Part shown: in pieces, positions 22,120 to 33,133 of the stretch | How the letters are laid out: each line of letters opens with the position of its first letter | Numbering within the stretch: the first letter of the stretch is position 1 | Source of the DNA: Chamaecyparis obtusa | Taxonomy: Eukaryota > Streptophyta > Pinopsida > Cupressales > Cupressaceae | Direction of reading: 5' to 3' | Length of the DNA stretch: 64,000 nucleotides | Assembly (NCBI GenBank): GCA_027943335.1 | Contig: BSBK01002060.1 | Coordinates: forward strand, 62,001 to 126,000 | Program-made: the position numbers and the translations under genes | Notes under the pieces: model-generated | Databases searched by the model: none | What the model saw: the letters and a program-made list of their open reading frames with translations, nothing else | Told to the model about the DNA's origin: nothing

Positions 22120-23343
22120 GTTGAAGGACTAAAACATAATCTTCTAAGTGTAGCACAGCTAATCAACACTGGTTTCAAGGTTGAATTCATGAATGGTCAA
22201 GCAAGACTGTTGGATGGAAAAGGAAAACTCATTGGATCAGGCAAACAAACAAAAGGTAACTTATTTTATCTTGATCTCAATGAATATTCATGCTTTATTG
22301 CTCAAATAGAAGAAAGTTGGCTATGGCACAAAAGGTTATGTCATGTGAATTTTGATAACATGATAAAAATAAGCAAATTCAAGAAGGTTAGAGGCATTCC
22401 TACTTTAAAGAAACCTGACACTGGTCTATGCAAGAATTGTCAGATTGGCAAAATGAGTAAAACTAGTTTCAAGAGTAAGAACTATCAGTCTAAAGAAATT
22501 TTGGAAATTGTGCATACTGATTTATGTGGACCTATTGGAATACAAAGCTATACTGGAGATAAATTCTTTATTCTTTTCGTTGATGACTATTCTAGAATGA
22601 TGACTGTTATGTATTTAAGAGAAAAATCAGAAGCATTTGAAAAGTTCAAATGGTACTTAGCAAGAGTAGAAAAAGAAACAGGGAAAAGATTGAAATGCTT
22701 AAGATCAGACAGAGGTGGTGAATTCATCTCCCATGATTTTAACAACTTTTGCATTGAAAGAGGAATCAAAAGACAGGTATCAGCTCCTAGAACTCCTGAG
22801 CAGAATGGAATAGCAGAAAGAAGAAACAGATCTATTATGGATTGTGCAAGGACTCTAATGATAGAAAAGAACATCGCTATAAAGTACTGGAAGGAAGCTA
22901 TCAGCACTGCAGTTCATACCTTGAACCGAGTACAACTGAAGAAAGACACATTCAAAACTCCTTATGAATTATGGTATGGCTATAAACCTAATGTAAGTTA
23001 CATGAAAATATTCAGTAGCAAGTGTTATATCTTAAAAGAATCCAGAAGAAATAAATTTGATGTGAAAAGTGATGAAGGAATATTCCTAGGATATTCTAGC
23101 AAAAGCAAGGCATACAAATGTCTGAACTTATCTACTCACAAAGTCATAGAAAGTATACATGTAAAATTTGATGAGTTTGCAGAAAAGACTGAGGAAGAAA
23201 GCAAAAGGGAACCTGAGAACTACAGAAGATTCGTTTACATTGAACCTGAAACATTGGCAGACACAACTATCAGTAAGAAAACTATATCTACCGAGCCGAG
23301 CATAGTTACCGAGTCACAGGAAGAAGTTGAAACCGAGTCATAG
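22120..23343 (+). CDS. Copia protease end and integrase segment, between two TAG stops
   Basis: Same frame as 20890. It begins with the protease tail (VEGLKHNLLSVAQLINTGF). The GAG-pre-integrase zinc finger follows (WLWHKRLCHVNF .. CKNCQIGKM). The integrase core has HTDLCGP, FVDDYSRM, a conserved RSDRGGEF and PEQNGIAERRN, giving the D,D,E acidic triad. The end carries IFLGYSSKSKAYKC. The enzyme would insert the cDNA into the genome. After this core comes a hydrophilic linker built of repeated TESQEE and TEPE-like units. One of these has CAG changed to TAG at 23341-23343. The first ATG in this piece is 22189, probably not a natural start. Confidence 0.9.
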   Translation, partial: VEGLKHNLLSVAQLINTGFKVEFMNGQARLLDGKGKLIGSGKQTKGNLFYLDLNEYSCFIAQIEESWLWHKRLCHVNFDNMIKISKFKKVRGIPTLKKPDTGLCKNCQIGKMSKTSFKSKNYQSKEILEIVHTDLCGPIGIQSYTGDKFFILFVDDYSRMMTVMYLREKSEAFEKFKWYLARVEKETGKRLKCLRSDRGGEFISHDFNNFCIERGIKRQVSAPRTPEQNGIAERRNRSIMDCARTLMIEKNIAIKYWKEAISTAVHTLNRVQLKKDTFKTPYELWYGYKPNVSYMKIFSSKCYILKESRRNKFDVKSDEGIFLGYSSKSKAYKCLNLSTHKVIESIHVKFDEFAEKTEEESKREPENYRRFVYIEPETLADTTISKKTISTEPSIVTESQEEVETES

Positions 23344-25173
23344 GAAGAAGTTCAAACCGAGTCACAGGAAGAAATTCAAACCGAGTCTCAGCCTGAAGTT
23401 ACCGAGCAAATATCTACCGAGCCCGAGCAACCTGAAGAAGAGATCCTAGAAGACAACAGCATGAATCATTCAAAAGGCAAGGAACCTATACTAGCCAAAT
23501 ATGTCAGAAGATATCATACACCAAATCAAATCATTGGAAACAAATCAGATGGTACTATGACAAGAAGCAAGCTAAAAGGTACATGTCTACTTACTGATTT
23601 TGAACCTAGAAATATCAAAGATGCATTGGAAAATGAAAGTTGGATTGAAGCAATGAATGAAGAATTAGAACAAATACAAAAGAACAAAACTTGGACTCTT
23701 GTACCTAGACCTAAAGATAAGAATGTAATTGGAACAAAATGGGTATTCAGGAATAAGCTGAATGAAGATGGTCAAGTATCTAGAAACAAAGCTAGATTGG
23801 TATTTAAAGGTTATTCTCAAGAAGAAGGTATAGATTATGGAGAAACTTTCGCTCCTGTTGCAAGATTAGAAGGTGTAAGAACTCTACTTGCTTATGCAGC
23901 ACACAAAGGATTTAAGGTATATCAGATGGATATAAAATCTGCATTTCTCAATGGAATTCTTGATGAAGAAGTCTACATTGAACAACCTGAAGGTTTTGTT
24001 GATCCAGATAAAAGGGACATGGTCTGCAGGTTACACAAAGCATTGTATGGTTTAAAACAAGCTCCTAGAGCATGGTATGAAAGACTCCATAACTATTTGA
24101 TCCAGATTAATTTCAAAAGAGCTAATGATAACAGTAATCTGTATATTAAAGAAGGACCGGATGACAAAATTGTATTGGCAGAAATATTTGTGGATGATAC
24201 TATATTTACAGGGAATGAGGATCAGTGCAAAGAATTTTCAGAGAAAATGAACAAAGAATTTGAAATGTCTATGTTTGGTTTAATAAAATTCTTTGTTGGT
24301 CTTCAAATTCAGCAAAGCAAGAATGGTATATACATTACTCAATCCAAATACATTAAGGAAGTACTTAAGAAGTTTGGTATGGAAGATTCAAAACCAGTTG
24401 GTACACCCATGTGTACTGGACTGAAACTTACCAAGAATGATGATTCAAAAGAAGTCGATCAGACCCTATACCGATCTATGATTGGAAAATTGCAGTATGT
24501 AGTACATACAAGACCCGATATTGCTTTAGCAGTCGGTATAGTAGCTAGATTCGCAGCAAAACCTAAGGAAAATCACATGATGGCAATCAAAAGAATCTTA
24601 AGATACTTAAAAGGAACTGAAGAATATGGTTTGTGGTATAAATTTGGAGGCAATCTAGACTTGAAAGTGTTTACTGATGCTGATTGGGCAGGAAACATTG
24701 ATGACAGAAAAAGTACAAGTGGTGGAGCATTTTTTCTTGGAAAAAGACTGGTATCCCGGACTAGTAAAAAGCAGAATTGCACATCTCAATCCACAGCTGA
24801 AGTAGAATATGTTGCTGCTGCAGTAAACTGTTCAAATATTGTTTGGTTTAAACAGCTATTAGAAGGTATGAAGGTTGAAATCAAAGAACCAGTTGTTATA
24901 TTTTGTGACAATACCAGTGCAATAAACATCTCTAAGAATCCAGTGATGCATTCCAAAACCAAGCACATTGCTATTAAATATCACTTTGTCAGAGAATTGG
25001 TGCAGGACAAGGAAATCAGATTAGAATATATTCATACAAAAGAAAAGATTGCAGACATTTTTACCAAACCATTACCTAAGGATGCATTTGTGTATCTAAG
25101 AGGTAAGTTAGGGGTCATTCCCTATCCGAGGCTCACTAAATACAGTTTTAGTGATGCATCAACTAGAACATGA
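23344..25173 (+). CDS. Copia reverse transcriptase and RNase H segment
   Basis: Same frame. After the linker and a short lead ([17 protein letters not shown]) come the reverse transcriptase blocks. These are [58 protein letters not shown] and the catalytic FVDDTIF. RNase H follows with [27 protein letters not shown] and KHIAIKYHF, ending [14 protein letters not shown]. The natural stop TGA is at 25171-25173. This stretch of 570 codons from 23461 has no internal stop and all key residues look present. Polyprotein output from this copy would still need readthrough of two upstream TAG codons. Confidence 0.92.
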   Translation, partial: EEVQTESQEEIQTESQPEVTEQISTEPEQPEEEILEDNSMNHSKGKEPILAKYVRRYHTPNQIIGNKSDGTMTRSKLKGTCLLTDFEPRNIKDALENESWIEAMNEELEQIQKNKTWTLVPRPKDKNVIGTKWVFRNKLNEDGQVSRNKARLVFKGYSQEEGIDYGETFAPVARLEGVRTLLAYAAHKGFKVYQMDIKSAFLNGILDEEVYIEQPEGFVDPDKRDMVCRLHKALYGLKQAPRAWYERLHNYLIQINFKRANDNSNLYIKEGPDDKIVLAEIFVDDTIFTGNEDQCKEFSEKMNKEFEMSMFGLIKFFVGLQIQQSKNGIYITQSKYIKEVLKKFGMEDSKPVGTPMCTGLKLTKNDDSKEVDQTLYRSMIGKLQYVVHTRPDIALAVGIVARFAAKPKENHMMAIKRILRYLKGTEEYGLWYKFGGNLDLKVFTDADWAGNIDDRKSTSGGAFFLGKRLVSRTSKKQNCTSQSTAEVEYVAAAVNCSNIVWFKQLLEGMKVEIKEPVVIFCDNTSAINISKNPVMHSKTKHIAIKYHFVRELVQDKEIRLEYIHTKEKIADIFTKPLPKDAFVYLRGKLGVIPYPRLTKYSFSDASTRT

Positions 25174-25470
25174 TTGAAAATCAATCTGTTGATGCAGCAT
25201 ATTCAAGGAATCATTGCATATGAATCAGTACTTGAGGTACATTAATTTTCACCGGTAATATGTGAATTGTCTTTGGCATGTGTTGTCAAAGAGGGAGTCT
25301 TTGCTATGTCTTTGCTATTACTTCAAGAAATTTTCAATAGTCAGAAGGAAGAATTTTCAGGATACAGGAAGTTTGCTGACAGAGGGAGATTTGAATCTAA
25401 ACCGAGCTAACTCTTTCAAATTTCTTATGATATGACATATTATGTTGCCATCAATGCCAAAGAGGGAGAT
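25174..25470 (+). other. Copia 3' untranslated region with polypurine tract
   Basis: Non-coding between the RNase H stop and the 3' LTR. AAAGAGGGAGA at 25459-25469 is the polypurine tract that primes plus-strand synthesis. It abuts TGTTGG at 25471. A related 'agagggag' phrase occurs near 25290 and 25383. Confidence 0.85.
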
Positions 25471-26791
25471 TGTTGGAAACAATTGTCTGAAGGAAATTGC
25501 TACTCAATTATGTATTGTCCTTGATGTCACACAATGTCATAGTCCACAGCAATCAGTTTCTACCGAGCTCAGTCGGTCTGCCAGATAGGAATATTAGTAT
25601 TTATCGAGTTCAGTCGGTCATCGAAGAAAAGTTAGTATTTACCGAGTTCAGTCAGTTATCGAAGAAAAGTTAGTATTTACCGAGTTCAGTCGGTCATCGA
25701 AGAAAAGTTAGTATTTACCGAGTTCAGTCGGTCATCAAAGAAAAGTTAGTATTTACCGAGTTCAGTCGGTCATCGAAGAAAAGTTAGTATTTACCGAGTT
25801 CAGTCGGTCATCGAAGAAAAGTTAGTGTTTACCGAGTTCAGTCGGTCATCGAAGAAAAGTTAGTGTTTACCGAGTTCAGTCGGTTATCGAAGGTAAAAGA
25901 TTGTCGGTGTTTACCGAGTTCCCTCGGTCTCCGAAAGATTATAGAAAGTTATGGTCACCAAGAACTGTCGGCCCTTGAAGGATTTTTGCAAATAGAGTTT
26001 GCTTAATTCAGCCGACTATTATACTAAATAATGTCGATTTGACAAATCTAAAATCATATAAATAAAAGGTCAAATGTGAAAAGAAAACACAGCAGAAGAT
26101 TTACAGAAGAAAAGAAGGAAAGGTATATGCGAATTGGTGAAGGATGTTCAGATATCCTTGAGGAGCAGCAGAGATTTATTCGATCAGAAAGGATCAGAAT
26201 TATGCAGAACAGAGATCTGTAATCAGCAAGACAGTTGCATTATTATACAGGTCATTTTTCATTGTTACCTTCTTATCATTGTAACAGTGAATTCTAAATC
26301 TCTTAACCGAGTTGGTTTAACAACCATATTATAAATCCTCTAACAAGGTGACAATTCCATTGAATTGTTTTCAAGACCTCTTACCAGGTCACTCCTAGCA
26401 GGGTGTTTTAAATCCTCTAACAAGGTCACACCTAACAGTGTGTTTTGTAACCTTTTACCGGGTTGGCTTCTAACCGGGCATCACTTCAGAAAAGTGAAAA
26501 TCAGTATCTAGATACATTGGTGGTTTTTCCCATATTGGGTTTCCACATTAAATCTTGTGTCTCTTGTGTTCTTAATTGCTTTCTCAATCATATACATGTG
26601 CTGATGAATATACAAAGATAATTTTGCTAATACTTTCTGCATCTTCAAAGTTACTGCAATCTATTTACCGAGTGCTAAAACAGATAACATTGTTAAGATA
26701 TCCTAAGGGATCTGGAAAGAATTAAATTGTGAAGTGTTTTATGGTTGACTGATTCACCCCCCCTCGTAGTCACTTCATCCATATTCCATCA
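25471..26791 (+). repeat. 3' LTR of the young copia element
   Basis: Starts TGTTGGAAACAATTGTC and ends CCATATTCCATCA, then TATAC. Nearly identical to the 5' LTR, including the 38-bp repeat array (about 25590-25890). Confidence 0.95.
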
Positions 26792-26796
26792 TATAC

Positions 26797-27240
26797 TTCT
26801 CATTAGATTGTAAAGAACTTATCTATTCTGCCACTTTGAATGTGGTTAGATCATTACTTTCTTCAATGGCTATCACCACTGAATAAAAGTGAGGAGGAAG
26901 AGATCAATATGCATCCTCCTCACTTTGCCTTTTTTAAATAGAAATTTCATCCAAAAGATATAAATCGTGGGAAAGTTTCTTCAATTTTTGTAGGAGATTG
27001 GAAAGCTTGCACCAAGCTTTCTGTAGAACATTGCATATACTTCTCATGAGATTGTAAAGAACTTATCTATTCTGCCACTTTGAATGTGGTTAGATCATTC
27101 CTTTCTTCAATGGCTATCACCACTGAATAAAAGTGAGGAGGAAGAGATCAATATGTGTCCTCCTCACTTTGCCTTTTTTAAATAGAAATTTCATCTAAAA
27201 GATACAAATCTTCAAATTTCCTTCATGAATTTTGATTGAT
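26797..27240 (-). pseudogene. Antisense copia gag fragment, tandemly duplicated
   Basis: On the minus strand this reads as copia gag (PPHFYSVVIAIEE, NDLTTFKVAE, ISSLQSHEK). It is the upstream continuation of the antisense copia remnant at 16945-19504. A unit of about 241 bp is present twice: copy 1 is 19438-19504 plus 26797-26970, and copy 2 is 26974-27212. Copy 2 lacks the young copia element and shows the undisturbed site CATTGCATATACTTCTC at 27030-27046. The duplication therefore predates the insertion. Confidence 0.75.
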
Positions 27241-28404
27241 ATTGGAGAGGAATTATTTAAAATAAAATTTAATGATAAGAGACCTTCTTTTATATTTTCA
27301 CTTTACTTGAGGCCCTCTATTATAATTTTAATCTCATTTCCTTAGTGCAAAGTTCCCAAAATCCACTTAAAGAATTTAAATATATGATGGGTATTTTGGG
27401 TTTCAACTGGGCTTCATTTTGAAAAAAAGGACATTAGATAGAACAATTACAAGATGATGTTTGCATTGACAGTTAACATAGTCAAATTCAGCTGCTAAAT
27501 TTAGTTCATGAATTCCTATATTGGCTTTACATTATGGGGGTTTATTATTTGGTTTGGTGTTTTTATTTTTCTACAGACCTTACTATATATGTTTTCACAA
27601 GGATCTCAAGGATTTTTGATGTATCCCCACAAAATTATGATAGTGGAATAAACATGTTAATTCAAGAAGAAGAGAGTACTGAATGTTGATATAGACCATG
27701 AGAGAAATGCCTCTGAAATCTGATTCTATGATCTCATAAGTGAGTTATAAATAACTTTTAAAGATTAAATTTAAGTGGATGCAAAATGCCTTCCTGAGCA
27801 TGCCTAAACACCTCAACTAGACTAGCCTACATGGAGTTATTCAAAGAACTATGCAATTTCACCCCAAATTACCAAATTGTCATCGTAATGTCCCCTCTTT
27901 GAATAGGATGTAATTATAAAAAATAATAAAGTAAAATACAAAAGGATAAAAATAAGATTAAAACTTAAATTTAAAAGAATAAAATTAACTTTAACGAATA
28001 GTCAAAAGGCATGAAATGGAAAGTTGTGACTCCCTCAAACATGAGATATAGAAGGGAGAAGAGAAACTCATTTGAAAGGAGGCTACAGGGAGGAAGAAGA
28101 AAGAAGGGAACATGTGAAAATAAGAACTAATGCAGATATCTTTGAAAGTTTAAAATAGAGATCTATTAAATGCTCAGTTCATCAACCTCAAGGTGCCTAT
28201 TTCAGATGTTGGGTTTATGTATTACACAATGAAATTAAGTTAGATGCCTTAAGATTGATACCTCTCCATATTTAACAAATATTTTTATTGAAGATAACTG
28301 AGCTAGTCTAGTACAGTGGAAGATTCACAAAGTTGGTCTAGTATAGTGGAAGATTCAAAAAGTTATTCATTCTATAACTTCTCTTACTCTGTGCCTATTC
28401 CATA
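27241..28404. other. CACTA interior without recognisable gene
   Basis: AT-rich sequence with no sustained frame. At 27850-27885 the minus strand carries GATGACAATTTG and TTTGGGGTGAAATTG, two phrases also found at the CACTA left end (15868-15896) in the other order. 'gttggtctagtatagtggaagattca' is nearly repeated at 28305-28365. Confidence 0.35.
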
Positions 28405-28767
28405 ACCTTTGCCAACATACTCCTTGTCTGTGCCAAAATAGGATCTTTGGAACAGGGTATGGATATCCATCAAAGCATAATGAAAGGGGGGTTTTCATGA
28501 GCTATTATAGTTGGAAATTCTATTATAGACATATATGCAAAATGTAAAAGCATAGACAAGGCACATAAATTGTTTGAGAGAATGCCTTAGAGAAACGTGG
28601 TCTCGTGGACTGCAACAATTGCAAGATATGCACAAGATGGATTTGTTGAAAAGGTTGTAGAAACTTTCAATCAAATACACTTGGTAGGTGTAAATCCTAA
28701 TTTCACAACCTTTGTCAGCATTCTCTCTGCTTGTGCTAAAATGGGAGTGATGCAGAGGATAGAATGA
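28405..28767 (+). pseudogene. Fragment of a PLS-class pentatricopeptide repeat (PPR) gene
   Basis: One frame of 121 codons carries the hallmarks of land-plant PPR proteins, which bind organellar RNA. It reads TFANILLVCAKIGSLEQG, then VGNSIIDIYAKCKSIDKAHK, LFERMP, RNVVSWTATIARYAQDGF, GVNPNFTTFVSILSACAKMG. This corresponds to between two and three repeats from the middle of such a protein. TGA after KGGFS and TAG after RMP interrupt it, and both ends are lost. It lies inside the CACTA element, so it is either a captured host gene piece or older sequence; PPR genes are often intronless, so the route cannot be told. Confidence 0.8.
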
Positions 28768-30200
28768 TGAACCCTTTAAACAACCCAAAATGAGCAAAAT
28801 TGTAGAAGTGTTCCAAGTGACCCTTCTAGGTCCTGATGGGAAAAATCTACAAATAGTCAACTCTAGGAGGTTTCAAGGATTCAATAGGTTTTTTTTAGCA
28901 TATCTAACATGTTCCAAACATCACCTTCAAGTTTCAACACCTCTGAAGTAAAAATGCATAGCAAACCAAAATGTTGTCAATGACAATTTTCAATTTCTGT
29001 AACAGCAGCAAGGTAAATTGGCAGATATCTTTTGTTTTTCTCAAGTGACTCTTTGAATACACAACCTTTTCAAATACCCTTTATCCTTATATAAAACATA
29101 TGTCAAGATTGGATGGGCTTCCTTTGGCAAAAATCAAAGTTTCTTCACAATGACCCTGTCTTTAACAATGAAACAACTAGTGCATTTACAAAGCAACATA
29201 TAGCAATACTTAATGTATGGACTTCAAAATTTTTATAGGCTCATCAAATGCCTTCAATTAGACAAATACACAATCAATTTCAGTCTATGGGTTTCCCATC
29301 CCCAAAACCCCAATTCATCCCTTATAAACCCTTGTTCCTAGGGTATCACCAATCTCACATGTGCAACGACTTCTTTGACTAATTCCAAGTGAAAACATCA
29401 ATGTTTAAACATCATAACCATGAATCAAAACTCAAACACTACCCTCCTTAAGGCAAATCTCTCTCTATAGGACTGTCCCTTCAATCCTTAACCCTTGTTT
29501 TCACCTTTTTATTGTTGGTGGCCACCAAATATTCTGGTTAGATATTCATTACAGAGTTAGAAGCATTTGTACATGTTATAAGAGTGCCATTCCATGAAGA
29601 AATAGTGGACATTTCATGGGATGAGCATGATTTAATGAAAAAAAAATTACAAAATTGCTTGAAAACTGTATGCTACAGCCAGACAGTGAATAAAATTGAA
29701 CAACAAGCTCACCAAATGGATTCAAGACTCAATTATTATCATCAAAACATGTTTGGTAAGATAGAAAAATACATTCCCAATCCAAAGATATGCAGAAAAA
29801 CCAAGAATGCTTCAAATTGTTGTTCAAACCAAGCTTTTTCTATTCACTTTTCTGAGATAGTCCGTCCATTATATCTTCCAGTCTGTACAAAAACATATTT
29901 ATAGACCTAGGCATGGTAACTACCCCTCTTAACCATCTCCAACTAGTTTCATTCGCTAATCCTTCTTAAAATTTGAATTATGGAGTTTCCTTCCAAAATG
30001 GCTTTATAGCCGTTAACATTCAAATTTCAAATTTTAAACTACTAAACTATGCTCTTAAAGAGTTTATTGAATCTTCTGATTTATGTAATGACATGGTAAG
30101 GTTATGATAACCTATAGGACCCTATCCAATGTCTTTTCTACCCTAGGCAACCCTAAGATGCAATTACAACTTTTTTTCAACATAGAAATCCATCAAGACA
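28768..30200. other. CACTA interior, nothing identified
   Basis: No domain was recognised on either strand. One open stretch at 29584-29904 (106 codons, rich in Lys, Gln and Cys) has no familiar motif and no homologous copy in the window. I do not call it a gene. Confidence 0.35.
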
Positions 30201-31290
30201 TTATGCAATTTCATGACTTCCAATGCCTCCATGTGTCATGATTGGTTGAAGGATTGCCCAATTGAATCCAAGAGATGCTCCATGACCTCTGTAATGCCTT
30301 GGATCTCCAATGTGCCTTTGACAATCATATGATGCTCCTGCATCAATTTCACCACCTTTAAAGATGTTCTTGTCCCAAGAACCGTGTCTGGCATAAATTG
30401 CTTCTTTTCCTCCATATCTCTGCATATGGTGCATAGGAATGAAACCTCCTAAGGTAAAGTGTCTCTTCTGCTGATGTCCTACATGAAAAACATTCAAACA
30501 TTTATTAGAAATCATAACTCCTGCCCTTGGAGCATTCACCATTGCTGCCTTGGTTGTTTTCTTGACTATCTGGATAGTCTTTATTTCTGCCTGTTTGGGG
30601 TAGTACCCCTGTTGTCCTTCCAACTGCTGCTGCACCATCTTTTCATTATCTTTTTCATGTCCTCTGATAGGATAGTACCAATCCCCCAGTAACACTCCTT
30701 CACCACCTTTAAATCCTATCCTTATCTCTGTCACAGAATTCAGAATTCTCTGTCCTTTATTCTCCACTACTTGTTGTTCCAACTTTATGCATTTCCCAGT
30801 CTGACCTATATCCAAATCTCTAATTCTTCCTATGAGGAGAGATTCATTTCCCTTGCAAGGCAATGGTATCAACTCAAACCTTTTTCCATTGCTCCACACT
30901 TGGTAGATGTTAGTGAAGCAATCATGTAACACTTTCCTAGAAACTTGCCAAGATCTTCCTAGGATAACATGTGCACAATTCATTTTTACAACATCACATA
31001 GAATCTGATCAGAGTACCCACCTATTGAGAAATTTAACATGGTCTGATAATGCACTATGAAATTTTGATTTTCCTCCACCCATGTAGCATAATAAGGCCT
31101 AGGATGGTGTTGAATAGGCAATTTCAAAGCATTGACAACATCCCATGATATTAGATTGTTGCAAGTACCTCAATCTATGACTAATTTATAAACTTCACCT
31201 TGTATTAAACAATTAGTCCTGAAAATACTTACTTGTGGTGTCCATTCCTCACCTCTCCTAAACATCTTTTAATTGCATATAATAACTAAT
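30201..31290 (-). pseudogene. Antisense Ty3/gypsy aspartic protease region
   Basis: The minus-strand reading runs GEEWTPQVSIFRTNCLIQG, VYKLVID-stop-GTCNNLIS, LKLPIQHHPRPYYATWV, IGGYSDQILCDVVKMNCAHV, ILGRSWQ. This is the retropepsin-like protease of plant Ty3/gypsy elements (D-S/T-G motif, then ILG). The catalytic D-x-G motif has TGA in place of the middle residue (31170-31172 on the plus strand), so it cannot work. The open frame continues 308 codons from 31127 down to 30201. Its C-terminal third (QRYGGKEAIYARHG and beyond) matches nothing I know. It abuts the TNP2 fragment, probably as an old insertion in the CACTA element. Confidence 0.7.
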
Positions 31291-31292
31291 TT

Positions 31293-31721
31293 ATGTGCTT
31301 TTTCATGACTATGTTTGACTCATATAATTGTGATCTCTCTAGCTTGGCACAATTTATGGATTACCATGCACGCAATAGAAGTCAAGATGACATTATTCGA
31401 ATCCCTGCGGATGGTTTGGCATTTATGCACATAGAGGAAAAGTGGAAACACTTCAAAGAAGAATCTCGTAATCTCAAGCTTTCATTGGCAGCGGATGGTG
31501 TCAATCCATTTGGAGAGATGAGATCTGTTTACTCGGTGTGGCCTATTTTTGTGCAAGGTTTTAATAATGAAATCAGTGCGCAAGGTTCTAATAATGATGC
31601 ATCTAAGCCGCAGGTAAATAAGCTAAATGAAATTTATTTCAAATTGAATACTTTACCAATTAGTCTATTTGATGTTAAGTTCCAATATAAAGTGAGTATA
31701 TCTGTTTTAAGCAAGCAATGA
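31293..31721 (+). pseudogene. CACTA TNP2-type transposase fragment
   Basis: The translation contains RIPADGLAFMHIEEKWKHF, then RNLKLSLAADGVNPFGEMR and SVYSVWPIFV. This matches the conserved TNP2 block (PADGxAWKHxD...RNxRLGLxxDGFNPFG...YSxWPV), just upstream of the catalytic core. The 142-codon ORF ends without the DDE core, so only a small part of the transposase survives. It lies in sense with the CACTA left-to-right orientation and supports the classification from the termini. Confidence 0.8.
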
Positions 31722-33128
31722 TAACAATGCGTAGGATATTGGAATGCAGCTAGCCTAACAATCCTTCTACACAATCTGTGCATGATGAAGGTTCGTATGA
31801 TGTGCATCCTAGTGGTGGAGGTATACATTTGCTATTAAAATTTTTATATGTAATTGCAATTGGTGTTTGGATTAACGTAACATTTTGTATAGTAGTTGTA
31901 GAGGATTGAGGGGTCGGTGTTCATGAGCATGTTGAGGTTGAGTCCAGACAAAATGATGTGGCAAGATCGGGTAAAGAGCGCCACAGTTATGTTCTTTAAA
32001 ATAATTAAATACTTGTAACAATTATAATAAAATATTTTTAATTTAACTCTTTTATTTGTTATTGCAGAGGACCCCCCTTTGCAGTAGCATAGGAATTTGA
32101 GATCATCAAGAACAAAGAACAAAACAACTAATGAAGGGGGAATTGATGATAACACTGATGCTCCTCTTAGAGCTTACATAGAAAAAAAAATTAGAAAGAA
32201 AAAAAAGAAATGATTGTCATCTACATACCTTAATTGATAATGACTGAATTTTATGTCTCAATGAATTTAATTATGTGCTAATGAATGTTCATGAATTATG
32301 TGTTAATGCAGAATATTGATGAATGTTGCGTGTTAACGAATCTAATGTGTTAATGAATGTTATCGTGTGATATTGATTGAATGTTATCATGTGATATTGA
32401 TTGAATGTTACATTTTATTAATGGTTGAAAGAATGAATGAATGTTAGATGTTAACGAGGAATGTAGAGTGATGTTAGGGGGAGGGGGGTGGGGCCAAATG
32501 AGCTTCCACCTTCGTGTGGTTGGCCCTGTTTAGTAGAAAATATTAAACTATTCTCGAAACAAAGTGAAACTCAATAAGATACTAAATATTTCTCTATTTT
32601 GTCAAATTTATACTTTTCGAAGTCTTTTGAAGATTTGTATCTGATAGTACTCTAATACCCTGTGACTACTCTAAGGTTCTTGGTTGTAATGTAACCTTTC
32701 CTGATTGACTTGGGAATTTGTGACAATTACCTTGAATTATCATTTCATACCATAAATTACAATATATGATATCACTTATAAACTTATATAATTGATAATG
32801 TATAGATAATGATAGTTTTTTCCATATAATGCTACTGTAACAATACTCTCAAATGTAAGACCACCATTATCAACTCTATATCTCCCGTCAATAGCTATTT
32901 GTCCTTTTCCCATATTCAAATATGAATTCACATATATGGAAGTATTGTTTTTTATTCCCCTCTCAAATTATAGAATCGCTATTTATAATATATTACTATT
33001 CTTTCATCAATGTTCCTTAAGCTCAATATTATCCTTTGTATATGACCATTTGGGACCACTAGATCCTGTCCAACAACATCTTCTATGCCATCTTATAGGG
33101 TTTCCATGTGACCTATCATGTTGAGCAT
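31722..33128 (+). other. CACTA interior, possible transposase exon debris
   Basis: A short frame from about 32069 (EDPPLQ-stop-HRNLRSSRTKNKTT .. IEKKIRKKKKK, ending 32212) has a nuclear-signal-like lysine tail. It follows a TTGCAG acceptor-like site. It might be an exon of the second CACTA gene, but I have no firm match. A run of TTAATGAATGTT-like repeats occupies 32250-32440. A G-rich stretch lies at 32476-32496. Nothing else is seen. Confidence 0.3.
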
Positions 33129-33133
33129 TCTTC

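Larger units (their letters stand above)
19505..26791 (+). mobile_element. Young Ty1/copia retrotransposon, near-intact (7,287 bp)
   Basis: The element has two LTRs (1,322 and 1,321 bp) differing at roughly one percent by eye and a TATAC target duplication (19500-19504; 26792-26796). It has an initiator-Met tRNA primer site just inside the left LTR and a polypurine tract before the right LTR. One long reading frame from 20890 to 25173 runs gag, protease, integrase, reverse transcriptase, RNase H, the copia order. It is interrupted only by two in-frame TAG codons (22117-22119; 23341-23343). The uninterrupted target is preserved in the neighbouring duplicate at 27036-27040. Insertion was recent relative to everything around it. 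Confidence 0.95.
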
